From: Segatella buccae ATCC 33574
Lineage (GTDB): Bacteria > Bacteroidota > Bacteroidia > Bacteroidales > Bacteroidaceae
Reading direction: 5' to 3'
NCBI RefSeq assembly: GCF_000184945.1
Contig: NZ_GL586311.1
Span: forward strand, 1,519,435 to 1,583,434
Length of the DNA stretch: 64,000 bases
Shown here: in pieces, positions 36,355 through 46,001 of the stretch
How the letters are laid out: the number at the start of each line of letters is the position of its first letter
Position numbering within the stretch: position 1 is the first letter of the stretch
The notes under the pieces: model-generated
What the model saw: only the letters and a program-made list of their open reading frames with translations
Told to the model about the DNA's origin: nothing
The model's database searches: none
Made by a program: the position numbers and the translations under genes

Positions 36355-36829
36355 AAATACCTTTCCTTTTCTTGTTAAACTCCACACGTTTGCGTATCTC
36401 GCTGACAATATCCACCCTTGCCTTGATGCCTATCATATCCAGCTGGGGATTGTTCCTGTCTCCGGAATAGATGGTTATGGTCTTCAGACCGAAGAGCTGC
36501 TGTGGCAACGACTGGTGCTGCCGGTAGTCGACGACACGGTAAAGCTCGATATAGTCCGTTGAGTGGGAGAGCACACCGTGAAGGGTGATTAGCTGCTCCC
36601 CTGTCAGGACATATTCGATCCTTGCCATATAGACCACTTGAAAAAACAGGTAGAAAGTAAGAAACAATGCCGGCCATATCAAAAGCTCATGGAAACGAAA
36701 CTCCATAAAGCTGCTTATCCAATAACTTGCCAGGCACAGCAAGATTACCGGCAGTTCATTGATGCAGAACTGCCCCCAATGGGGACGGATGGTCACCGTT
36801 TGGAAGGGCATAAATTCATGATTGAACAT
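36332..36829 (-). CDS. membrane-anchored bacterial PH-domain protein
   Basis: 165 residues. Two adjacent membrane segments (ELPVILLCLASYWISSF and LLIWPALFLTFYLFFQVVY) precede a YdbS/bPH_2-type domain (ARIEYVLTGEQLITLHGVLS, then IELYRVVDYRQHQSLPQQLFGL). This matches small bPH2 proteins in the inner membrane. The role in transfer is unknown. It follows the DUF3945 gene by 20 nt and overlaps the next gene. Confidence 0.75.
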   Translation of the reverse strand: MFNHEFMPFQTVTIRPHWGQFCINELPVILLCLASYWISSFMEFRFHELLIWPALFLTFYLFFQVVYMARIEYVLTGEQLITLHGVLSHSTDYIELYRVVDYRQHQSLPQQLFGLKTITIYSGDRNNPQLDMIGIKARVDIVSEIRKRVEFNKKRKGIYEITNRP

Positions 36830-36849
36830 GTTGCGGACGTTATTGATGA

Positions 36850-39396
36850 TTAAATGCCCATTCCCCTGCCTTCCGATGGCCCTCTTCTTAGATGTTCACT
36901 CTCTGACTCGTAAAGGGCAGCAGAGACCGCTTCGGGAGAGGCTACACCGGGCTTGGAGAAGACATTTCGGCTTGCATAGAGTTCAGGGCGGGGACGTGGC
37001 TCTGCCATGACAGAACCGACAACATCCATTCCCACGGAGACGGCAGCAAGGATAGCAGCCCCCAAGTTGAAGCCGTGGCCCGCTTTTGTCTTCATCTCCA
37101 CTTCGGGGAATATCTTATCGAAGAGCTTCATGCGCTGGGTGTCGTTGATGGCGCGGAACTTGTCGAAATCTTTTTGGGTGATCTCATGGGAAAAGACATT
37201 ACCGTCTATGACGGCGGTCATCTTGTACTTTCCTTCTATGACCTTGCCTTCTGTGTCACGCAAGCGTTCCACGGCAATATCTCCGACTTCGGTTGCCCTG
37301 CCATGGCCACCGCTTCTGACCCATTCTTTGTTGGGCTTCAAGTTCTCCAATGATTGTCCGTTTACGCCGGCTTCTCCTTTAAGGGCAATCTTTACGTTTT
37401 CCCGTAATTCAGCCAAAGTGGGTTGAGCTTTTCCATCTGCCACCAATTTCGCTTCGCCTTGGGTGACGGCTTTTATATCTGTCCCTGACAGGGCTGTGGC
37501 CTTGATATGTTCCGTATCCTTAAAGATCGTCTTGTTCAACGCATCTGCCATACGCTCATTGTATGGTCTTCCGACACCGCTTTGCAATGCGTCCTTCATA
37601 TCTATATTCTCCGAATAAGAAGACACGCGTCTCTCTGCGGTGGAGAGGGGCAGCCGGATTTCTTTGACAACAGACAAGGGCTGCTTGTTTTCATCGGTTA
37701 TGGGAATGATGGTGGAAAGCAGCTTTGCCTTGCCGTCATCATCTGCATTCTTGAAAGCAAGATACTGCTCTTCGGTAATTTTATATGACCACATACCAAT
37801 ATCCTTGCTCTCCCGCATATTCAGCATATAATTGCCGGAGATCTGATCCTTGTAGGCCATCGCTCCTGTGATTGCAGCGGAAACGTTGTCATTAACAAGG
37901 TTGTAATGACCGTTCAATACGGCAACACCGTCTGCATCCTCAATCCTGCCTGAACGCACAGGATCTTCCAAGACACCGTTGGACGCGTCCTTTATCTTGA
38001 CTTCATCAAACACCTTGTCGAACAGTTTCAGGCGGTACTCGTCATTATAGTTGATGAACTTGATATAGTCCTCCTTGGAGATGTCATGTGACATCAACTG
38101 ATTGTTGATTACGGCAGTCATGCGAAACGTAGTCGCACTCTTGCCGTCATTGACGGGCGACACCTGAATCTCACCGACAGAGACGGCACGTCCGTCCTTT
38201 ACCGGAAGATAGAAACCTTCGTTTGGATTAAGGACACGTCCGTCGACGACACCGATAGAGTTCCAGAGATCTAAGAAACCGCTCCGATAGTCCTCGCGCA
38301 TGTCTTTCATGTCTATGATGTCAAGTTTGGATGCCATATATTGATTGGCTGCTTCCTGATGAAGTCCCAGCTCTTTCTCCACTTCAGGTTTTAGCTTGAT
38401 GTCTACATAGTCCTTGCTGTTAAGCATCTCTACGGTTATCTTATCGGTAAAGTCTTTCCCTATGACGGCATTCAGGATGGCAAGCCGTTCATTGACAGAT
38501 ACGCCATCCTTGTTTTGTATACCCTTTTTGTCGCTGTACTTGAATTTCTCGTTCATGAGTTTCTTCGTCTCATTAGGGTTCAACTTGTATTCAAGGTTGG
38601 TGGGGACGGACGCAGACTTGATGGTCAGCAGATTTTTCTTTTCATCTATGACAATACCGTGCGAAGACAATACCTGCTGAAATTTCTCTGCCGACAGATA
38701 AACCGGTGAACTGATGGAATTAAGGGGAACGGACTGTCCTTTCGGACGTTCCACCTTGGGAAGTTGTTGTTCGCTGATACTCATGGACTGAAGAACGTCC
38801 TGTTTCTGCTTCATACCCTTATCATAGAACCCATAGGCACCTGTCTTCATCTCTCCGGGACGCAAACGCCCGTCAGGACGGTCTATAACGACAGGTGCGC
38901 TATTTGCATAGAATGGTCTTCCGTCTATGCGCCTGATGCGCCCACCATGGGCAAGTCCCATCAAACCGTCTATGATGCTATCAAAGCGCCCGTATCTCGG
39001 CCCTTCAAAAGGGTAAAAGAAACGCGGTTCTCTGTATCCATATTCTCCCGGGGCAAGCCTGTGCCCGTCAAGTCCCATGTTGACAGGACTGTTGGCATTG
39101 CGGGCTGCGACAAATGAGCCAGGGATATAATAATCTTCCTTAACGATGCCGACAAAGGTGTTGTAGGCCTTCTTGTCCCATGCGGATGTACCTCCGTTCA
39201 TCAGGTTCTCAACCTGTTGTTGGTCGAGAGAATAACGTCTGGGTTCGGATGAATTATGGGACAAGGTGACAAGTTCATAATCACCGGTCTGTGTCATGGT
39301 GATATGAGCCTGCATGCCGTTGGCATTGAGGGTGTCCTGCAGGCGCGGTGAGATGTCCGTTACACCATAGTTGGTATTCTTTCTTAAAATGGCCAT
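36850..39396 (-). CDS. DUF3945-repeat protein of the transfer operon
   Basis: 848 residues, soluble. At least two similar modules of about 70 residues (about 404-475 and 699-770) share the pattern V-G-E/D-I, F/Y-K/R-M-T-A-V-I, H-(D/E)-I-(S/T), F/I...LFDK(V/I)F, typical of the DUF3945 family on Bacteroidota plasmids and ICEs. Related modules are seen at the C terminus of the 1383-residue protein (48141-52292) and in the 253-residue protein at 41894. No enzymatic motif is visible. A scaffolding or DNA-processing role is plausible because the family is confined to mobile elements. Confidence 0.7.
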   Translation of the reverse strand: MAILRKNTNYGVTDISPRLQDTLNANGMQAHITMTQTGDYELVTLSHNSSEPRRYSLDQQQVENLMNGGTSAWDKKAYNTFVGIVKEDYYIPGSFVAARNANSPVNMGLDGHRLAPGEYGYREPRFFYPFEGPRYGRFDSIIDGLMGLAHGGRIRRIDGRPFYANSAPVVIDRPDGRLRPGEMKTGAYGFYDKGMKQKQDVLQSMSISEQQLPKVERPKGQSVPLNSISSPVYLSAEKFQQVLSSHGIVIDEKKNLLTIKSASVPTNLEYKLNPNETKKLMNEKFKYSDKKGIQNKDGVSVNERLAILNAVIGKDFTDKITVEMLNSKDYVDIKLKPEVEKELGLHQEAANQYMASKLDIIDMKDMREDYRSGFLDLWNSIGVVDGRVLNPNEGFYLPVKDGRAVSVGEIQVSPVNDGKSATTFRMTAVINNQLMSHDISKEDYIKFINYNDEYRLKLFDKVFDEVKIKDASNGVLEDPVRSGRIEDADGVAVLNGHYNLVNDNVSAAITGAMAYKDQISGNYMLNMRESKDIGMWSYKITEEQYLAFKNADDDGKAKLLSTIIPITDENKQPLSVVKEIRLPLSTAERRVSSYSENIDMKDALQSGVGRPYNERMADALNKTIFKDTEHIKATALSGTDIKAVTQGEAKLVADGKAQPTLAELRENVKIALKGEAGVNGQSLENLKPNKEWVRSGGHGRATEVGDIAVERLRDTEGKVIEGKYKMTAVIDGNVFSHEITQKDFDKFRAINDTQRMKLFDKIFPEVEMKTKAGHGFNLGAAILAAVSVGMDVVGSVMAEPRPRPELYASRNVFSKPGVASPEAVSAALYESESEHLRRGPSEGRGMGI

Positions 39397-39418
39397 ATCA
39401 TTCTGTTTTAAATTCTTC

Positions 39419-40630
39419 TTACTTCTGCTTATACAGGATCACGCAGGTGTGGCGGTTGGCCGTATAAGGTTTATAGAGATTGATACCGCCTCTGGTCGCT
39501 CCGGTCATCTTCGATTTCGGTACACCGGCATTTATCAGCAGCTTGGCAACATAACGGCAGCGTTTGATGGAAAGTTTCCTGTTATGCTTGGGTGTTCCTG
39601 TCTTGCTGTCTGCGGAACCTACGATACGTACTTCCAAGTTATACTCCTTGACGGCAGCTGCAATCTCCTGAATGTTGACCAACTGCTGTTTGTCGACAAG
39701 CTCCGTGGTATTGCGCTTGAAGAAGAACAGGATTGGAGCGTCAAACTGCGCAATGTTTTCATCGCCATTCCCGGAAACACTCTCCGTATTCTTGTTGGCA
39801 AGTCTTTCCTGAAGCGATTTAAGGCCACTGTAATTATTGCGCGGATAGGTGGTCAGATCGGTTATTGTCGGATTCTGCAATACATCTTCATTCGCCGACA
39901 CCAACTTGTGTTTTTTGACTTTCCAGCCTAAATGTCCAATCCCGATGGACAAACCGATACTTCCCGAAAGGAGGTTGTCTCCCAAACGGCCTTTCTCTCC
40001 ATATCCGTCAAAATCCCGACGGGTTGTCGTTCCACCAAAAGAGGCAGAGATGCTGATACGCTCACTTAGGCTGCAAGTTCCCAAGATGCCGTAGGAAAAG
40101 GCAAAGGAATTTTTCTTCAACTGATTATGCCGGATAATCCCAGCTCCCATATAGGGGCTTATGTTCCATTTTGCCGGCTTCTCAAAAGAAGGTCGGAAGA
40201 AGGAAGACACGTTAAGAAGTAGGTCTGTATGATAGCTGCCGAAGGACTGGGGGGCACGTTGGGAATCGACAAACTTAAAGCCTTGATAGGCCAGTCGTGT
40301 CCCAAAATACGGCGAGTGCCATTTCCCTATGGAAAGTTCCAACCCCACCTTGGTTCTACCGTTAAAGTCCGTGTGTGAGACGGGATCTCCCAAGAAAGAG
40401 ATAAAACCGCCCTGCGCGGAGACAAACCAGTTATCGCCCAATCCTGACAGCTTATACTTCGTCTGACCGTCTATCGGACTTGGCAGGCCTGTCGGATGAC
40501 TTGCAGAGCTTGCCGGAATCTCGTGCAGGGAGTTCACATAGATTCGTTCATCATTACCGTACACGACCTGTGCGTGGATGCCATGCCCTATGAATGTAAG
40601 GGCTGACAATAAAAAGAAGATTTTTTTCAT
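39419..40630 (-). CDS. OmpA-family outer-membrane protein
   Basis: 403 residues from ATG 40630 (MKKIFFLLSALTFIGHGIHAQ, a signal peptide; eight extra upstream codons are unlikely). The N-terminal 220 residues form an outer-membrane barrel-like domain with repeated amphipathic strands (YFGTRLAYQGFKFV, KVGLELSIGKW). The last 120 residues are an OmpA peptidoglycan-binding domain (VRIVGSADSKTGTPKHNRKL, KRCRYVAKLLINAGVP). It probably links the mating apparatus to the wall and outer membrane. It is in an operon with a wall hydrolase (upstream) and the DUF3945 gene. Confidence 0.85.
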   Translation of the reverse strand: MKKIFFLLSALTFIGHGIHAQVVYGNDERIYVNSLHEIPASSASHPTGLPSPIDGQTKYKLSGLGDNWFVSAQGGFISFLGDPVSHTDFNGRTKVGLELSIGKWHSPYFGTRLAYQGFKFVDSQRAPQSFGSYHTDLLLNVSSFFRPSFEKPAKWNISPYMGAGIIRHNQLKKNSFAFSYGILGTCSLSERISISASFGGTTTRRDFDGYGEKGRLGDNLLSGSIGLSIGIGHLGWKVKKHKLVSANEDVLQNPTITDLTTYPRNNYSGLKSLQERLANKNTESVSGNGDENIAQFDAPILFFFKRNTTELVDKQQLVNIQEIAAAVKEYNLEVRIVGSADSKTGTPKHNRKLSIKRCRYVAKLLINAGVPKSKMTGATRGGINLYKPYTANRHTCVILYKQK

Positions 40631-40666
40631 TATGCTTTTTCTTTGTTTATACACATTTATATAGTA

Positions 40667-41680
40667 TTATAGCCGTTCGGCGGCTACATCGTAGAGATAG
40701 AGCTTGTGCTTCATGATGATGCGCTCGCATTTCTGTACATAGTCCCTTGCCGTGGCATATCCGGCAGACTTGATGGAAACGAGCCAATTGTGAAAATCCG
40801 TGGAACTGTATTTCCAACACTGCTTATAGCGATCGCTCATCAACAGTCTTGAATGATATTCCATGCTGGCTTCCGGAGAGGCAAAATTGCAGAATTTTTC
40901 ATTAGGGCGATCATCGTCATGGACACTGTATGGAAGTCCGCTGTCCAGCCAGTTCCTGTTGGCCTTGATGCCGAAATAATTGAATCCTGCCTGGGCCAGA
41001 CTGCTGTTTCCCCAACGGCTTTCAAGTGCCATTTGAGCAAGGATGACGGAAGCGGGGATACCGTATTTCTGCTGTTGTCTCATGGCGGCATGGGCATATT
41101 TCTTGAAAAATGCGTCAGGAGAAAGAAGAGTCTCCTCGCTGACATGGAGAGCAGTAATACATTGCAACTTTACGTCTCTTATGTAAGTAAGAAGATTATA
41201 GGGGTCTTCGAGCCGTCCCCTTAACCGGCTGGTGACATGAAGGTGTGGCCCCGTCGAGCGACCGGAAGAACCGCTGACGCCAACGGGGTCTCCCGCATAG
41301 ATTCTCTCTCCTTTCTTTACCCAGATTTGAGAAAGATGACAATAGCTGATGGTGTAATCACCATGACGCATGATGATGTAATTGCCGGATCCGGAGTCAT
41401 AGCCTATATTTGCGATGTAACCGTCAAACATGGCAAGGACTTTCTCATAATGAGCTTTCAAATCCAAGCCACAGTGTTCTTTTTCCTTGCCGGTGAATGG
41501 ATCTTTACGAATACCGAACGCAGAATTGATCTCGACACGTTGTAAGGGGAAACTGACACTAAGGTATTTGTCTATCCAGTAATCCTGATGACTGGCATCG
41601 GGGGTATTCTTTTGTGCATGACAAAAGAGACTGAACAGACTCAAAACAGCCATGAAGATATGTCTAAAATGTATAACCAT
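40667..41680 (-). CDS. bifunctional wall hydrolase: M23 peptidase then GH73 glucosaminidase
   Basis: 337 residues with an N-terminal signal peptide (FMAVLSLFSLFCHAQ). The first domain is a LytM/M23 endopeptidase with intact zinc ligands (HCGLD, GPHLHV). The second is a FlgJ-like GH73 domain beginning YAHAAMRQQQKYGIPASVI with catalytic Glu in ALESRWG. It presumably opens peptidoglycan for the mating channel. It heads the 41680-32646 operon under regulon promoter 3. A second hydrolase on the element (46643-48097) carries the same two domains in reverse order. Confidence 0.9.
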   Translation of the reverse strand: MVIHFRHIFMAVLSLFSLFCHAQKNTPDASHQDYWIDKYLSVSFPLQRVEINSAFGIRKDPFTGKEKEHCGLDLKAHYEKVLAMFDGYIANIGYDSGSGNYIIMRHGDYTISYCHLSQIWVKKGERIYAGDPVGVSGSSGRSTGPHLHVTSRLRGRLEDPYNLLTYIRDVKLQCITALHVSEETLLSPDAFFKKYAHAAMRQQQKYGIPASVILAQMALESRWGNSSLAQAGFNYFGIKANRNWLDSGLPYSVHDDDRPNEKFCNFASPEASMEYHSRLLMSDRYKQCWKYSSTDFHNWLVSIKSAGYATARDYVQKCERIIMKHKLYLYDVAAERL

Positions 41681-41700
41681 CTACTCGTATTTTATGATTA

Positions 41701-41766
41701 CAAAAATAAAATAAACCGTTTTAATAGTGGGCTCGAAAAAAAAGGAAGTCTTATATTAACATTTCA
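41701..41766 (-). promoter_or_regulatory. shared transfer-regulon promoter, copy 2 (operon 41680-32646)
   Basis: On the minus strand: TGAAATGTTAATATAAGACT (complement of 41747-41766), T-tract, then TATTTTTG (complement of 41701-41708). The G of GTTAATATAA is exactly 52 nt from the -7 box. It is back to back with promoter copy 3; the two boxes are 37 bp apart. Confidence 0.8.
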
Positions 41767-41803
41767 AAAACGAAAAACACCGTAAAACCGCCCAAAAACG
41801 TTT

Positions 41804-41870
41804 TGAAAATGTTAATATAAAAGGTTTATTTTTTTGGAGAACGGACTTTTCAAGTAAGAAACTATCTTTG
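41804..41870 (+). promoter_or_regulatory. shared transfer-regulon promoter, copy 3 (gene 41894)
   Basis: TGAAAATGTTAATATAAAAG (41804-41823), T-tract with TTTTTTTGG, then TATCTTTG at 41863-41870, 52 nt after the G of GTTAATATAA. Confidence 0.8.
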
Positions 41871-41893
41871 CAAAAACAATAAACAGGAAAATT

Positions 41894-42655
41894 ATGAGAA
41901 CAACTTTTGATGAGAATGAGATACCATACGAGAAATTTGCAAGTATCGGGCTGTCTCAAGAAATGGTGGATGACCTGCCTGAAATGGTGATGAAAAAACT
42001 ATTGGAGGGACATTGGACTCCTATTTTACCCGTCAGCGTGGATTTGGGTGACGGCATACAGAGAACAATTCAGGCCCGTCTTAAACTTGAAAGAAGAAGT
42101 GGCACTGTTGACATCCTGATTGCCCCGAGAAGTGAAATGGCTGATTTGGAGGACTTCACGCCAGAGGAACAGAACACGCTGCGAAGCGGGAAAATCATCA
42201 TAACCAAAATGCCGGGTAAGGAACAGTGTTTCGTACAGCTTGACGACAAGACAAACAGGGTTTTCTATATTCCCGTTTCTTTAATGGAGGATAATCTGGC
42301 TTCACTTCAAAACGAGATGGAACTTTCCAATGAGCAAGTGGCACAGATGTGTACAGGCAATGTTATTTCAATAGACAAGCAGGAAGGCCAGTTCACATTC
42401 GGACTGGATTTCCTCGCTGACGGTGGCATCAAGGTGGTAAGTGGTGACAGGGAGGAATATGACAGTATTGCTTCCCGTGAGTTGCCTACATATAATTTCG
42501 GCATCTACGGATGTTGGGTCAAAGAATCGGACAACTCTTTCAAGAACTATGTTCCTGAAGAGGACTATACAGAAGAAATGCAAAAGGAGTTCTACCACTT
42601 AGGAGATGAGAACTCGCAGAAAGCGGAGCAGAGAAGCAGAGGTATGCACAGATAA
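41894..42655 (+). CDS. DUF4099/DUF3945-like protein, regulon member
   Basis: 253 residues. The N-terminal part (MVDDLPEMVMKKLLEGHWTP followed by IQARLKLERRSGTVDI) has the DUF4099 pattern seen at the start of DUF3945-type proteins, and the middle (EQNTLRSGKIIITKM) continues it. The C-terminal part is acidic. Cytoplasmic, no enzyme motif. Its own regulon promoter and its position divergent to the largest transfer operon suggest a dedicated, co-regulated transfer function. Confidence 0.65.
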   Translation: MRTTFDENEIPYEKFASIGLSQEMVDDLPEMVMKKLLEGHWTPILPVSVDLGDGIQRTIQARLKLERRSGTVDILIAPRSEMADLEDFTPEEQNTLRSGKIIITKMPGKEQCFVQLDDKTNRVFYIPVSLMEDNLASLQNEMELSNEQVAQMCTGNVISIDKQEGQFTFGLDFLADGGIKVVSGDREEYDSIASRELPTYNFGIYGCWVKESDNSFKNYVPEEDYTEEMQKEFYHLGDENSQKAEQRSRGMHR

Positions 42656-42672
42656 TCTTAAAGTTTTACAAT

Positions 42673-43275
42673 ATGGCAAAAGTAGTAAAAGATTTGATTG
42701 GTAAACTCGACCGTGAGGAAATAACAAATCTGCAGTGTATCACAATGCACGGCCAGGAAATGGTAGACGACTATAAGGAGTGGTGCCAGGTACTGGGCTT
42801 CGATGAAGGTGATGAAGACGGAGCGGAACAGTTCATCAATGAGCTTCGCTATGGTGATGAGCCTGATGATAACGACTGGCCACAAGAAGTGTGGGATAAA
42901 ATCAACGAGGTTTCCAACGAGGCGTTGGAAAATGCTGATATGACCAATGGTAGTAACCAAAACAAGGAAAGCAATCTCTCTTCAGTGGAACTGTTTCAAG
43001 AGTGGAGAAAAAATAAGGTTTTACTTGCTACTTTAAAGAACTCTGAAGAAGCGGTGAAAATTACTCTTTGGAGATACCTTCATCCAGAAGGAGGGTTTAA
43101 GACCTGTGCAAAAGCAATCAACACATCTAAAAATACAGTAAAGAAATGGTGGAATATCCGCTATTTCATTGACGGTGCCATTGCTGATGGTGGTCACGTA
43201 CATCCCATAAGACTCGAACATGATGTCATCAAACGGACAATCCTTCAAGCTGTTGAAATAGCGGAGAAAGAATGA
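42673..43275 (+). CDS. hypothetical protein with C-terminal helix-turn-helix-like segment
   Basis: 200 residues, starting 17 nt after the preceding stop. The N-terminal half is acidic (FDEGDEDGAEQFINELRYGD). The segment FKTCAKAINTSKNTVKKWW near residue 150 has the pattern of a helix-turn-helix recognition unit. As co-transcribed partner of the 41894 gene it could be a regulator of the element. It is a candidate, not proven, for a protein acting at the shared promoters. Confidence 0.6.
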   Translation: MAKVVKDLIGKLDREEITNLQCITMHGQEMVDDYKEWCQVLGFDEGDEDGAEQFINELRYGDEPDDNDWPQEVWDKINEVSNEALENADMTNGSNQNKESNLSSVELFQEWRKNKVLLATLKNSEEAVKITLWRYLHPEGGFKTCAKAINTSKNTVKKWWNIRYFIDGAIADGGHVHPIRLEHDVIKRTILQAVEIAEKE

Positions 43276-43313
43276 ATAAAACAAGACGATAAACTTTAAT
43301 TAAATAATGTCAG

Positions 43314-43346
43314 AAGGCGGTTTGCAGGGATGCAGGTCGCCTTTTT
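43314..43346 (+). terminator. terminator after the 41894-43275 unit
   Basis: AAGGCG, loop, CGCCTT followed by five T residues. Confidence 0.75.
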
Positions 43347-43363
43347 CATTTAATCATCCCAAT

Positions 43364-43393
43364 TTTAATTATGGCGAATTTGCCATAATTAAA
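43364..43393. terminator. palindrome between convergent units
   Basis: Perfect 12-bp arms TTTAATTATGGC / GCCATAATTAAA with a 6-nt loop. It lies between the 43275 stop and the stop of the minus-strand gene at 43422, and probably terminates the latter. Confidence 0.6.
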
Positions 43394-43421
43394 CATGAAC
43401 CGGGACTGATTATTGATAGTC

Positions 43422-45896
43422 CTATGTCAATGCCGATTGAAGGACTTGGCCTGAAGCTGCGTCTGATTGTTCCAAGATTCTCTTGGTGTATTCAGGATTG
43501 TTCTCTAACCTCTCTCTCCATATCCGGGAATATTCGGGATTGGTGGCATTAAAACGGCAACTCTGGCTGATAATACCACTACCCAGATGAGAGACGAGAT
43601 TCTCAAAGAGATAGGTGTCCAGACGGAGCGTATCGAAATCAACTTCACGGGTGCTTTCCACCATGGCCACGGCCAAGTCACGGTAATAGTCGTCCTCGGT
43701 TTCAAAATTGCTCTTCGGGGCTATATGGATGACCTTCTCGGCATAATCATAGACAGAAAGGCCGGGGACTCCATCAAACTTCAACGCTGTTTTACAAAAG
43801 CCGTCAGCGTCGAGGAACTGATACCCAGAAGTCTTCTTGCGCTCTATTGCTATCATATTCAGTTTGAGAGACTCATAGGAACGCCTTTGGGTAACGGGAA
43901 AGGTGGTCTGTGCAATGTTGTACACCCTTGACGTTCCGTTCTTATGGAGGATAAAGAGGCTCTTGGCATCTTGAAGAATACCGAGTTCGTTCGCTCTTAG
44001 CTCCTCTTCAGTAATGAAGAAAGGAAGCTCAAACCCCTGCTGTTCTGTCCATAACGCAAGCATGATGGCATTCGGCCCGGTATAAACAGTGCCTTTGATA
44101 TCTCTTGGTGTCAACATCTGTTTTGAAACCCAAGGGTTGTTGTCATTATCAAGCTGCTTTTTAAGTTTTGCACTTAACAGCTTTCCATAAACACGATAGG
44201 CTTCCCTACGGAGCATTTCTGCTGTGTGCCACCTGCCTTTGGAAGATGGTTCAATCCGGATATAGCCTTCCGGCATCTGACTTTTCTTAGGTTCAATTGA
44301 CGGGGCTTCGTCAACTTGCTTGGGCATTTTGATGCCGTCATCACTTTTAGCAATAGGTTCTTGAACGCTTTGAACTTCATTTTGATTGTGGACTAAGGGC
44401 TCTTTATCCCTTACTTCGGTGGATTGCGGAGCTTCTATAACTTTGACTGCTGATACAGGGACGACCGTTGCCGTCTCCGCGCTTTGCTTCACCCTGAAAA
44501 TTGAGGTGATATGCTGCCATAACTCATCCAAAGTATGGTAATTGTCGCCAGTATTATAAGCTGACAGCCCTTGATGGATGTTATTTAGCCTGTCCTGCAA
44601 TATATCCTGGACTTTTTCGTCCGTTGTTCTCTGAAGGTCGGACTTCAATCCTGTCAGTAGTTCATCCGAACGGCGTATGACTGCTTTTAACAGGGTTATC
44701 CTGTCTTCTGAAGAAAGCGTCACGGTTTCCAAAGTATCATTGTTGAAGGCGACTATTGTGTCCGAAGCCTTTGCCGTGACACGGTCTATCTCTATGCCGT
44801 TTATCCGGCAAAGAGGATACTTTCCGGAAGAGAGCACTTTGTCTCCACAAAAGTCTTTGCCGAATATCCTGACAAAGGTCAGCAGTTCCTGACTGGCATC
44901 CTGCTCACTTATCGTTTTATCTATATAGTCCAACACGTCGACAAACCGGTAGGAATCATTGGAGGTAACCAAAAGTGAACTTTTACTAATGGATACTTGG
45001 GGATCGAAGTCTATCTTTATCCCATCTCCTGATAGGGCCCATGCCATGGGGACATAGTCTTTTTCATCCTCTTGGCATATAGAGATGGAACTGTGGGCAG
45101 GGAACATCCCCTGACAGATATTACTCCGTCTCATCAGACAGACTAACTCTGTAAACTTTTCCTCCGCCATGTCTCTTGCGGTGGCTTCATCGTTCCATTT
45201 GCGCTGCCCCTCACCGCCAAGGGCTGTCATCTCCTTGTTTTCAAGAAGCGGCTTGAACTGTTTGTATGAAACTGTTTCTTCTGATTCATGATGGTGGCTG
45301 ATCTTGTTGTAATGATATATGGACAAAGCCAAGTCCTCACCAGACTTGTCAACAACGGCTTTAATCCATATAAAGTGCTTACCGCCTTTTCGTGTAGCGG
45401 TCTCATTCTGTCTCTCATCCACAAAGAGGTTGCCCACTAAACTTCTACAAGCTCTTGCCTCTATCATTCTTACAAAAGCGGCATCCATTTTATAGCCATC
45501 CAGCTGTAATTGGTAAAGACGGTCAGCCTGTTGGTCTATGCTGTCAGGCGTTGCCTCCGAGTCTATCCATGTGCTCATCAAACCGTCCTGCCATTGAACG
45601 GCCGGGAAAAACTGTGGGTTGTTCCTGTCCTGCTCGTTGGACTTGGATCGTGCCCATAAGCTCATTTGCAAAGCCCAACTCTGAAGACGGCTACACTGCT
45701 CTTGATTCTTTGCAAGGAAACACAGCTCTTCCTGGGAGAAGAAATGGTTGGGCGGGAATGGCTTTAATTTTAATTTATCATGGTCATGTCCTTGTTTTTC
45801 GCCTTTACCGTTATCGTGCTTTTTGCCAAATATCTTACTCCAGCCGCCTAACAGACGGTTGCCGAAGATTCCTGCTGGATTGTCATTTTCACTCAT
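43422..45896 (-). CDS. 824-residue protein with C-terminal degenerate ArdC-like domain
   Basis: Last gene of the 52292-43422 operon. Residues 1-70 are Lys/Gly/His-rich. A long middle region has no recognised domain. Residues about 553-700 (RWHTAEMLRREAYRVYG..., ISKQML-like segment, TVYTGPNAIMLALWTEQQGF) have the layout of the ArdC N-terminal ssDNA-binding domain. A metallopeptidase HExxH is not visible in the tail. ArdC proteins protect incoming DNA from restriction, so this may be a DNA-binding transfer protein. The family of the first 550 residues is unknown to me. Confidence 0.6.
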   Translation of the reverse strand: MSENDNPAGIFGNRLLGGWSKIFGKKHDNGKGEKQGHDHDKLKLKPFPPNHFFSQEELCFLAKNQEQCSRLQSWALQMSLWARSKSNEQDRNNPQFFPAVQWQDGLMSTWIDSEATPDSIDQQADRLYQLQLDGYKMDAAFVRMIEARACRSLVGNLFVDERQNETATRKGGKHFIWIKAVVDKSGEDLALSIYHYNKISHHHESEETVSYKQFKPLLENKEMTALGGEGQRKWNDEATARDMAEEKFTELVCLMRRSNICQGMFPAHSSISICQEDEKDYVPMAWALSGDGIKIDFDPQVSISKSSLLVTSNDSYRFVDVLDYIDKTISEQDASQELLTFVRIFGKDFCGDKVLSSGKYPLCRINGIEIDRVTAKASDTIVAFNNDTLETVTLSSEDRITLLKAVIRRSDELLTGLKSDLQRTTDEKVQDILQDRLNNIHQGLSAYNTGDNYHTLDELWQHITSIFRVKQSAETATVVPVSAVKVIEAPQSTEVRDKEPLVHNQNEVQSVQEPIAKSDDGIKMPKQVDEAPSIEPKKSQMPEGYIRIEPSSKGRWHTAEMLRREAYRVYGKLLSAKLKKQLDNDNNPWVSKQMLTPRDIKGTVYTGPNAIMLALWTEQQGFELPFFITEEELRANELGILQDAKSLFILHKNGTSRVYNIAQTTFPVTQRRSYESLKLNMIAIERKKTSGYQFLDADGFCKTALKFDGVPGLSVYDYAEKVIHIAPKSNFETEDDYYRDLAVAMVESTREVDFDTLRLDTYLFENLVSHLGSGIISQSCRFNATNPEYSRIWRERLENNPEYTKRILEQSDAASGQVLQSALT

Positions 45897-46001
45897 ATAC
45901 TTGTTAGGTTTTTGTACGGAATAAAATCACCGGCCTATAAAGACTTGAATAATCAACGCTCTATAATGCCGGTGTTCATGTAAACTTCAATATTATGGCA
46001 A